Source: Triangularia verruculosa (taxonomy: Eukaryota; Ascomycota; Sordariomycetes; Sordariales; Podosporaceae). Taken from it: a stretch of 24,418 bases of DNA. Position 1 is the first letter of the stretch. The number at the start of each line of letters is the position of its first letter. A program made the position numbers and the translations under genes. This document shows, piece after piece, positions 16,694 to 24,418 of the stretch. The stretch is taken from positions 1-24,418 of the forward strand of contig MU864103.1 in NCBI GenBank assembly GCA_033296885.1. The letters are read 5' to 3'. The notes under the pieces were generated by a model, which was not told the origin of the DNA, ran no database searches, and saw only the letters and a program-made list of their open reading frames with translations.

Positions 16694-17500
16694 GTGCTTT
16701 TCCATGAGAACCCTACGAGTAGTGATGAGTACGAGCAGTATATGTGGCAACATACCTAGACAGAAGATCTCCAAACATTGAACGCCATCTGATATCTTCG
16801 GAATTACGTCGATATGGCTGGCAATCATGGTATTTTGCTGAGATTGGCTCAGCATTTAAAGTGACGGCACAAGTTACATGTAGATAGAATGGACTTGGAG
16901 CAAGTAACCAAGGCAAACCAAGTGATATGTCAGACAGAATAGAGGAGCTGGTGGATAAACTGCGTTTCAAGGCTGTCGTTCTATCCAGTCAACAGGCATC
17001 CCAGAGCTGATGCTCGACCGTCGGCGAGATCGAGGGAACACCAACCACGGGCAGCACCGCTCCAGCCAGTTCCTTAGTCCTTCTATCTCTCTTCTACCTA
17101 CTTTTCGGTCTATTATGCATTGCTAGCGGACTTGGCTGGGAGGGAACTGACAAGTGGCCACAGCCTAATTGCTATGAGGTAGTGGAGAGTACTATCACAA
17201 TAAAATAACACCAGAGAGCCTATGGATGGTTACCGGTAAGCAAAGTGCATACCCTAGGGTAGCTGCTGCCTTGAACCCCTCACATCTCATATTACGATAG
17301 AATCCCAAGTTATTTGGTAAGCACCATCTCTGCTCCCCAAACGGTGGAGCCAAGTGTTTCCCCCGAGCTATCCTGAGCATACTTCACTACGGCTGCTATC
17401 TCTGAGGTTAGTGTATGGACGATGATTTCCTTCCTCCCTGCGAGCTCTGCTATACAACTTTCCCGGTTGTCCGCGTCTTGAGTTCCACAAGAAAACAACC
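16694..17500. other. Intergenic stretch, no gene recognised
   Basis: Normal composition and stop-rich in all frames. No LTR, terminal repeat or RNA motif was recognised. It may hold further decayed sequence of neighbours. Confidence 0.5.
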
Positions 17501-18030
17501 TTGTCTACGGCCAAACCAATGACTGCCCCAAACAATTCACTTGCTGGAACGTCAAGTTTAACTTTAGCGTTTTGCTCGAACCCATGGCTACGATTTGACA
17601 CATTCATCGCCACCCACCGACCCGCCTGGCCGGCCCATCAAGCTTATCACCTCCACCATACCGTCACCATCGCGCCTGGGAAACCAGCACTGGGCGCAAT
17701 CGACATGCAGAACCAATTTCTATCACCAGCCGTGCATGAAAAATTTCGAGGCCAAGGTCACGAAGCCAAGGATCTGGTTCTAAGCATTGATTTTCCGGCA
17801 GCGCGCAAAGTTGGCATTCAGATCGTTGACGTCACCTGGAGAATTTCTCACGAAGAGCTTGCCGTGCTACGGCCAGTCGTCTTCATGCGTTCGGTTTCAA
17901 CGATGCAGATGGCCCACTCAAGCTCGGCAGGCTGGCAGCCAAAAGAAAGGCAAGGAATCTACAGACATTGGAGACGATATTGATGATCTCCAATAGCAGT
18001 TACCCGACGGTACGATCAATACCAGTAAGA
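17501..18030 (+). pseudogene. Isochorismatase-like hydrolase fragment, frameshifted and C-terminally truncated
   Basis: The first frame has NNSLAGTSSLTLAF, then VTIAPGKPALGAIDMQNQFLS (the Asp of IDMQN is the first catalytic residue of the cysteine-hydrolase fold). It continues GQGHEAKDLVLS, PAARKVGIQIVDVTWRIS and HEELAVLRPVVFMR. After about 17885 a second frame reads FGFNDADGPLKLGRLAAKRK. After about 17948 a third reads GKESTDIGDDIDDLQ and, past a TAG, LPDGTINTSK. The rest, with the catalytic Cys, is absent. The family includes isochorismatases and nicotinamidase-like enzymes; the substrate of the intact parent is unknown. Confidence 0.72.
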
Positions 18031-18248
18031 GAAAATCCCTTGTATTTTTCGTCAGTAGCACGACATTACCACAATGCTCGCTTTTCAGCGCCTAACTTGC
18101 GTGACATTCACAAGTCACGCGCTTGGAGTTGTGCACTTTTGGTTGTTCTTTAGACATCGAGGTACTGAAATGAGTCACGGACAGAGAAGATGACTATTGG
18201 TAGTAGTCGTACTCTATCTCAACCACCATAATTCACACTTTGAAGATG
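18031..18248. other. Short intergenic stretch, nothing recognised
   Basis: Separates two convergent gene remnants; no motif seen on either strand. Confidence 0.4.
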
Positions 18249-18650
18249 TTAGACCGAAAGAGCCAGCCCCGCCGCGCAGAGTGCAATCTGCATAACGCCT
18301 AAGATGAGCGCAAGCAAACCAACAGTCGTTGCCGCCCAGAACGTGTACCACTCCGGCTTATCCCGATTGTCTCGCCAGAAGCGCTAAAGGCTCCTGGGAC
18401 ACTGTCGAAGATTGAACTGTTGTTTGCAAGCAGCCGTGGCCCTAGTAAAGGGATGTCGTTGACAATGCTGTATTCGTCTAGCTTCTGGTTTGACGGCTGC
18501 TTGTTCACGCCCCGCACAGGCTTTCAAGCAGTGGACTGTGAGTGCAGCAGCAAGGGTTCCCTGAAGCTTCTCTTCTCTTTCGCAGAAAAAAGACCGGGAT
18601 GCCCTATCTTGGCCAAACAGGACGGGATAAGCAGTAGCTGATGCTTGAAA
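18249..18650 (-). pseudogene. C-terminal remnant of a fungal membrane-anchored protein of unknown function
   Basis: The minus strand, in three frames, gives YPVLFGQDRASRSFFCERE (about 18630), a shift near 18515, then LDEYSIVNDIPLLGPRLLA. After a shift near 18383 comes FWRDNRDKPEWYTFWAAT and a hydrophobic segment VGLLALILGVMQIALCAAGLA just before the stop at 18249. From memory, the order LLFGQD..., DDFPFLGPRL..., WRDRRN..WYTFW + one membrane helix is shared by a large group of uncharacterised fungal proteins. The N-terminal half is missing or beyond recognition. Confidence 0.65.
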
Positions 18651-19046
18651 TGGAGCTAGACTGGGGCCGTTCTTTTTCGTCGGGCGTAGCCGTCCAAGCT
18701 GCTGAAGGCGTGGCAAGCTTACTGCTACCAATCAATTGCAATGTGGCTTGCTTATTGGACAATTCTGATCCAGTCACGTTTGATGACAGGATCGTGATGG
18801 CCAAAAAAACAAAACCACGGCGCTTATCAACAAATCGTTTAGAAAGCACGTGAACAAAAAGAGGGGACTGAGCTCAGCTGGGCGGATTAGGTACAATTCT
18901 GCAGTCGTTGTCCTTTTTAAGATCCATAGTGATGCCTAAAGGTGCCACACAAGTTCCAACTCGCTGCTGACCGTTCATCTCTTTAACATCAAGACAAGCC
19001 AAAACAACTCGGCAACGACTCTTTCGCGTCAGCGAGGCTGCCTACC
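18651..19046 (+). promoter_or_regulatory. Upstream region of the intact HET gene
   Basis: No gene recognised. The last 100 bases are rich in C, A and T with few G, as in fungal 5' leaders, and end CCTACC before the ATG at 19047, a good fungal start context. No clear TATA box was found. Confidence 0.4.
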
Positions 19047-21137
19047 ATGTCAGAATCGAGCAATACCCGCAACTTCGAGTACGACAACGTACGGCTGCCG
19101 GACCACCCTTCGGGTTATATCAGGCTCCTGCACCTATATCCACCGGACTCCACGGCGAGCGGTCCATCTTTCTCCGCCCCTCTACGCTGCTTCATTTCGG
19201 TTTGCTCCATCGACCAACCCACGCCTTACCATGCCATCTCGTACGCATGGGGCGATCCACATGGCGAGCCTGCTTATCTTGAGGTTTTTTGCAGTGATGT
19301 GTCGGATGCATTGGGGCAGCTCCCTATTACCAGCTCCCTGGATTGTGCGCTCCGCCATTTCCGAGAGCTTTCCGCCGGCTCAGTGAGGACGCTTTGGATC
19401 GACCAGATCTGCATCAATCAAGCCGACAACGAAGAAAAGTCGCAACAGGTTCGCATCATGGGTCGGATCTATTCGTCGGCAGAGCAGGTGCATGTGTGGT
19501 TGGGACCGGCAGCGGATAAGTCTGATGATGTAATGGAGATGGTAGGTGTCAATCTCACGCCCGCGTCCTCGCACCTTGAAGCTAAACATGGTGTACAATA
19601 TTAGTGGGAAGAAGTTGGTAAAAAATGCGAGGAAGAGGTGGATCTGGCCAGCTACTTCACTTCCAGGGAGGCTATCCGGAGCCTAATGGCGTACGTGCAC
19701 AACGAGACTCCCAACGACGCAACTACGCAGCGGATTCAGCAGTTCCTGGCCTGGGCGGCCCCACGTATCAAGCCGCATTTGAAGGCACTGACAATTATGT
19801 TCGGACGGCCGTGGTTTCGACGTGTGTGGGTCATCCAGGAGTTCGCGCGTGCCCGGAACACAGTCCTCACCTGCGGCTTAAAAGCGACTGCGGCGCAGTA
19901 TCCTCAATGGGTGCTCCACACGTATAGTTACTGCAAACAGCGCATCTGGCCGGGGGACAGCATAACAGATCAAGACTTGGAGATCGCTAATGCGCTGTGG
20001 AATCCACCTTTTGACACATTGTTCACCATCAGGAAAAGGAGGCAAGACCACAATGATAAGGTGCAGCGAGGTTTGCTGCGCACTGACAGAGACGAAAGCC
20101 CACCACCAGGCCCGGGTGCCGGAGACTATCTGCTTGATCTACTGGAAAAAGCTTTCACCGAGCAGGTTACGGAGGCCACTGACCCCCGAGATAGAGTGTA
20201 CGCACTACTCGGCATCGCGGTCGACCGAAAAAAACTGGAACGGCTGGGCTTAAAGCCGGACTATCAAAATTGCGATTTCGAGCGGGTTTTGCTGCTGACA
20301 GCTAGGGCCATCATGCTGCGCGGAGATGTGCAAATGCTGTCGTTCTCTCAGTTTCCCAAGCATCACATTGTTCCCTCCTGGGTACCCGAATGGAGGCCTG
20401 GCATGGCCACTCCATTTTTCCACTATAGCAAGAGGCAATTAGCTCGCCTTCCCCCCATGTTCACGGCGTCCGGGACCTCGACACCGGCAATTGTCGAAAC
20501 CAATGATATGGCTGTTATTGGCTTGCACGGCTGTCGGATCGACATCGTTGAAGATACTGCAGACCCCTGGGAACACACCGAATGGGATCCGAGCAACAAT
20601 TCTGATTACCTCACTTTTCTCAAACAGGTACAGTTGCTTTGCAATCGATCTGCTGCCAAGGAACACGACATATACGCATCGGAAACACGGAGGGCGGAAG
20701 CAGTCTGGCGAGTCCCTGTTGCTGACTGCGAGTTCTCTCCGAATGGTACGTCCCGCGCCACCATCGAGACATCAGGGAGGATGTATTTGTATTGTCTAGA
20801 GTCCTGCGAACTGTTTGAGCCTGAGACTTTTGAATCGCATCCCGACGCTGCAGCCAGACTACAAGAACTTCGTCAGGGAAGTGTTTACCGCACCTATCTA
20901 GGACGGACAGGTCACCGGAGGCCATACATTACGGACAGAGGGTATGTTGGTATGGGTCCTACTTCAACTCGAGCTGGAGATGTTGTGGTTGCTTTTGCCG
21001 GGGCGCCGATTACTTATATCATTCGACCAACGGCGCGCGACGGGCACTTTGAGTTTCTTGGCGACGCTTACTGCGACGGAGTTATGGATGGCGAGGCTTG
21101 GGACGAGACAAAAGTGGAAACTTTCTTCCTTGTTTGA
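19047..21137 (+). CDS. HET-domain protein (heterokaryon incompatibility), one intron
   Basis: The coding parts are 19047-19541 and 19605-21137, about 675 residues. The N-terminal HET domain shows YHAISYAWGDP (about residues 60-70), LWIDQICINQADNEEKSQQV and MGRIYSSAEQVHVWLGP (about 116-154). Then follow WFRRVWVIQEFARA (about 236) and TDPRDRVYALLGIA (about 356). The C-terminal part is of the usual long, poorly conserved kind and ends ETFFLV. There is no signal peptide or membrane helix, so it is probably cytosolic. HET proteins act in non-self recognition after hyphal fusion and can trigger cell death; no partner can be named from the sequence. It is the only intact gene here, with CpA/TpG-rich normal codons, next to two broken genes. 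Confidence 0.93.
19542..19604 (+). other. Intron of the HET gene
   Basis: GTAGGT donor after ...VMEM, GCTAAAC branch-like word, TATTAG acceptor, 63 nt. Removing it joins VMEM to WEEVGKKCEEEVDLASYF in frame. Without splicing the frame meets a stop at 19602. Confidence 0.88.
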
Positions 21138-21784
21138 TGTATCTAGGAATCAGTACCTACCTTACTTTTTCACCTTTTGATACGGTCCTGATCCCAATGG
21201 CCCCACTCCAGTTTGAACTACTCGTTTCCTTGAATCTTGCGAGCGAGATCTAGGGTGATGGAGGTATGACTAGATCCTGTCAAACCCTCAGATACGACTG
21301 CATTTACTTTGAATGTCTCTCTCACCGACTTTTGTAGCTCTTCCCTTACCGAAGAGTCCACTAGAGGCGTACAGCGGAGGTTAAGGCGGACTAAACCCTA
21401 ACCGGCACGACAGAGAATTTTGAGTTCGGTGGGACGGAGGAATGTGGTTTGGACATAGCTCGCAGCCTGAGTATCAGGAAGAGATATTGAACAGAGCCGA
21501 GTCAACTGACAGCTGCCCAAAGCGACCGTGGACTTGGCTGATTCCGAGAAAGATCGAACTAACTGGCTTAGTTGTGTTAAGTTACGGTCTGGTCTGGTGT
21601 GAACTGCTGCATTCACAGCAGCACGTGGTGGTCGGCGCCCACCAGAACTGGCCCCGCCGGACCAGGCTTTCAAACTGCGGCATACCTCCCGTCGCGCTGC
21701 AGCCACCATTCCTTTCCTCTCTCTCACAAAGCTTACCCCGCTCCACCAAATACAGTACACACGTCAGCACAACCAGGATCTACC
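21138..21784. other. Intergenic stretch between the HET gene and the RNase H pseudogene
   Basis: No gene recognised. The last 80 bases are C/T-rich (CCTTTCCTCTCTCTCAC near 21708) and end ATCTACC before the ATG at 21785, which looks like a fungal 5' leader. Confidence 0.5.
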
Positions 21785-21892
21785 ATGCCTCTCGGATGGT
21801 ACCTAGCCCAGGGGCTAATGCCACTCGGCCCAATCAGCAGCGATGACGAGGAGGGTCCTTGTGAGCTCCCGGACGGCCGGCTGGTCTGCGGT

Positions 21893-22222
21893 TGTGACAA
21901 GGGCTGATATTCAGGGCTTGGAACAGTAGTTCAATTGCAGTAATAATCTTCAATGGCCTCGAAGTCCATGATGAAGAAAAGAAGAAGAAGACTTGGAGTA
22001 GTACAGTGATCCTGAACGCGTATTTATCCTTCGTCAAGTGGTCCGTGCCCTCCTTGCCTCAGGCCTCTGCCAAGTCCTTCAATATATCACTGAGCCAGTA
22101 GGATTCCTTTGATACCCGCCATGCCTCTGATTGACTGCTTCACTTCCATCGGTTGGCTCACAGCGTACAGGTCGGTGGTTGATAACCCGAGCTGTGGCCT
22201 GTTGGTCCTTTGCCGTGTGACA
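21893..22222 (-). repeat. Solo LTR (LTR-5), 330 bp, with GCGGT target duplication
   Basis: Begins TGTGACA and ends TGTGACA, with GCGGT on both sides (21888-21892 and 22223-22227). Removing it plus one GCGGT restores the RNase H-like frame exactly. A TATA-like word (GGATAAATACGCG on the minus strand, near 22018-22030) suggests minus orientation. It is not similar to the Gypsy LTRs here beyond the termini. Confidence 0.85.
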
Positions 22223-22493
22223 GCGGTTCCCATGGCCTGGTATGGTGCGGGAAGTGTTGTGTAGACTACAGCTTCATGGATGACAGCGAATACGAAGACC
22301 AAAACGATGATTCATTCGGCTCTGAACCTCAAGTCATCCACTCGAATGTAGTCGCCAGCCCACTCGATGCCTTGGGCCCGAGATTGACAAGAGGTACCGG
22401 CCGGGCCTTTCCCACCAAGTTCGTCCCACCATCGGCTTCGGCGACTCCTTCAGAGTTATTCTCTGGCCGGGTGAAACGTATGCGTGTTACCAG

Positions 22494-22546
22494 GTCAGTC
22501 AATGCATAGTCAATGCAACATGATACTAGCTAAGATAATCTATCAG
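22494..22546 (+). other. Intron of the RNase H-like pseudogene
   Basis: GTCAGT donor, CTAAG branch-like word, ATCAG acceptor, 53 nt; joins RMRVTR to YTLPTDAGKVLICTDGA. Confidence 0.78.
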
Positions 22547-23096
22547 ATACACTCTCCCGACTGATGCCGGCAAAGTCCTGATTTGCACCGACGGCGCATG
22601 TCTCGACAACGGCCAAACAAAACCCAAAGGCAGGATGGGCTTTCTGGTACGGGTCTGGTCCCTCGGGTAACCAGCTCATTGCCTCTAGTCGCTTAGAGAA
22701 GAAGGGACCTTTCGGCGCTGATGGTATTCAGACCAGCAACCTGGCGGAGCTTCGCGCTGTCATCGCCGCCCTGCGTTTCCGACACTGGCCCGGTGAGGGG
22801 TTCCACACCATGGTCATCGCTACCGATTCCGAGTATGTGGTCGAGGGCTTTACTAAATGGGCCAAGAGTGGATCAAGAATGGCTGGGTAAAGCGCGGAGG
22901 GGAGGCCGTCAAGAATAGGGATCTCTGGGAGGCGCTGCTGGGTGAGATCGAGCGATATAAGGACAAGGGGATGGCTGTCGAGTTCTGGAGGATCCCAAGT
23001 GAGTGGAACACCGTTGCTGATGCCGCTGCGAAGGAGGCTGCCGCCAAGGAAGATGCAGCTGATGTGTGGACAGAAATGATGGGGGTAAATATCTAG

Positions 23097-23553
23097 ATTA
23101 GGGATGGCCATACGAATTGGAATGTCTGACCTCGCGACCGTATAAGATAGCTACAAATCTAAGTGTGATTTGAAACCCGCGAACAGTTAATGATAGTTTC
23201 ATTCCAGTCTAGACATTTTCCTCCAAGCGCCTTAAACACTACCGTTGCTTACCTATCTCCCGAACCAGCACACTTCACGAATGTAATTCAGATCGCAGGT
23301 GAGGTTACGAAGAGTAGTGAATCTTTATATCTACTTGTGCTAAGTTAATTTTAATTAGCTATAGATCGAGGAATAGTGATACAGATGGTTCCAAATATTG
23401 GTCAAAAGAGTGTAGTGAAAGATAATGAATTACGAAAGAAGCTATCAAACAGAGCTTTAAAGAAGAATAATAATAATAATTTATTAACGCCCGGCGGCTA
23501 AGCCGAAAGGGCAGCTATTACTGATTCAAGTATACATTTCCTAAAATATACTC
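23097..23553. other. Intergenic stretch with a short microsatellite
   Basis: No gene recognised. Five AAT units at 23466-23480. The rest is AT-leaning, stop-rich sequence. Confidence 0.5.
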
Positions 23554-23794
23554 TGTAACGGTCTCAAGATAGTGTATTGCAACTAGCTAGGCCACTCTAC
23601 GAGTACACTGAACTTAGGGAAGAAAAGGAAAAGAGAAAGAGAAGGTTTGACAACATGAGCCTCTGATATGGCTGAGCGCGTTAGCCAGTGCGCGGTGATA
23701 GAAGGTTCTGGAGTAGTGGTCTGTGCGTGTTCTGGGAATAGCTTCATCAAGGCCGAGGGTTGCCGAGGTCCATGCCAGGGCTCAGCCCGTTACA
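23554..23794. repeat. LTR-like unit, 241 bp (LTR-6)
   Basis: Starts TGTAACGG and ends CCGTTACA, an 8-bp perfect inverted pair with the TG...CA ends of an LTR. Flanking TACTC and TATCC do not match fully. It may be a solo LTR with a decayed duplication, or the border of the AT-rich block to its right. Confidence 0.5.
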
Positions 23795-24235
23795 TATCCT
23801 AATCTCTTTAAAAGCGTATATAAAGTCTATTTTAGTTTATGCACTTTATTTTACTATTTCTTTACGGATTCTTATAGATTAATAAGATTATTAGTAGGCT
23901 AGCTTAAAGTTAGCTCTTTAAATATTTAACGTTTTACCTTCAGCGGCTAAAGCAGTGCTTATTATTTATAATATAAGGTAATAAATATAAGGTTAGTGGA
24001 AAGTAAAAGTTAGTTAGTTAAGTATTTTAGTTAATTTACGATTAGTTTATATTAAGTTAGCTTATAGTTATTATAAACTAAATCGTTACTTAAATAGCCT
24101 TGATATTCGGAGCTTAGTCTTTTTTATTTAATAGTAATTTCCCTCTTAAATAAAAGGAAATTTTGCTTTTATAGGTAATTATATACTAAAGTATCTTTGC
24201 TTAGTATATTGTTTATTTTTTGTTAAAATAGGTCC
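23795..24235. other. AT-rich block, RIP-like composition
   Basis: CpA is scarce and TA frequent; base composition changes sharply at both borders. No coding motif was seen in six frames. It begins right after LTR-6 and may be the remains of a repeat. Confidence 0.45.
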
Positions 24236-24325
24236 CTGTGAGGCCTAATTTACAGTGGACTGGCAGCTGTAATACTACGTAGTTATAAGTGTGAAGGAAT
24301 GGAGGATTCGGCTGTCTTTGCCCGA

Positions 24326-24360
24326 AGAGCTTACCCGTCACCGAGCACTTACCCGACACC
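24326..24360 (+). repeat. Two tandem GAGC-CTTACCCG-CACC words
   Basis: AGAGCTTACCCGTCACC is followed by CGAGCACTTACCCGACACC. The layout resembles the doubled subterminal words at the three pogo-like ends in this window, so it could be the end of another such element, possibly reaching beyond the window. No transposase sequence is seen beside it. Confidence 0.3.
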
Positions 24361-24418
24361 TGTGCACGGGCCCCACTCAGTGCTACAGGCCACTTCAAAA
24401 GCTTGCATCGGGCCAACC

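Larger units (their letters stand above)
21785..23096 (+). pseudogene. RNase H-like protein pseudogene, disrupted by a solo LTR and two frameshifts
   Basis: The N-terminus MPLGWYLAQGLMPLGPISSD leads to PDGRLVCG at 21892. Skipping 21893-22227, the frame goes on SHGLVWCGKCCVDYSFMDD. A 53-nt intron (22494-22546) follows. The RNase H fold comes next: VLICTDGACLDNG (first Asp), an extra G near 22629 that shifts the frame, SNLAELRAVIAALRF (catalytic Glu), MVIATDSEYVVEG (Asp), a lost base near 22866, NGWVKRGGEAVKNRDLWEAL and EWNTVADAAAKEAA (last Asp), stop at 23094-23096. All four expected acidic residues are still there, so decay is recent. Family role: cleavage of RNA in RNA-DNA hybrids; the cysteine-rich N-terminus has no known role. 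Confidence 0.88.

Noticed and set aside
18641..18853. 70-codon plus-strand open frame upstream of the HET gene
   Set aside because: No family features, no supporting start context, and it overlaps the decayed membrane-protein remnant region on the other strand.
21889..22222. The gap in the RNase H-like gene as a long intron
   Set aside because: No GT-AG pair keeps the frame, whereas TGTGACA ends and a perfect GCGGT duplication explain it as a solo LTR.
1..24418. CRISPR arrays, bacterial operons, ribosome binding sites
   Set aside because: No regularly spaced repeats with unique spacers; introns, HET genes and RIP point to a fungus.

Overview
The window looks like an accessory, transposon-rich region of a filamentous ascomycete (Pezizomycotina). 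Three things point there: short GT-AG introns of 53-75 nt, HET-domain genes, and RIP-type decay. In the decayed stretches CpA has become TpA, so Gln codons appear as TAA/TAG, Trp as TAG and Cys as Tyr, while CpG stays common.

Region 1 (1-8.8 kb) is a nest of decayed transposons. Two related chromodomain Ty3/Gypsy elements lie in tandem: Gypsy-1 (1-3595) sits inside the pol gene of Gypsy-2 (3596-6297). Gypsy-2 in turn interrupts a pogo/Fot1-like element on the minus strand (Pogo-1, 6298-7625). Pogo-1 interrupts a second pogo-like element on the plus strand (Pogo-2, about 7626-8800), which also carries a solo Gypsy LTR flanked by AGAGG. Both Gypsy elements hold two unusual items between the chromodomain and the 3' LTR: a 71-nt tRNA-like sequence in antisense, and a decayed antisense reading frame with a Zn2Cys6-like cysteine pattern followed by a coiled coil.

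Region 2 (8.8-11.8 kb) is a decayed block of unrecognised coding-like sequence followed by a complete pogo-like element (Pogo-3, 9924-11777). Pogo-3 has 42-bp terminal repeats and TA flanks. RIP damage is heavy on its left and almost absent on its right.

Region 3 (11.8-18.7 kb) has normal base composition and is a gene graveyard. A C2H2 zinc-finger gene is split by a 640-bp hAT-like miniature element with 8-bp target duplications. Near its 5' end lies a solo LTR. Then follow a frameshifted HET-domain pseudogene, a truncated isochorismatase-like fragment and the decayed C-terminus of a fungal membrane protein.

Region 4 (19.0-23.1 kb) has the only intact gene seen, a HET-domain protein of about 675 residues with one intron. 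Next to it is an RNase H-like pseudogene broken by a 330-bp solo LTR (GCGGT duplication) and two frameshifts.

Region 5 (23.1-24.4 kb) has no gene: a microsatellite, an LTR-like unit and an AT-rich block. Apart from the HET gene, the content is selfish elements, their remains and the genes they damaged; no pathway is visible.
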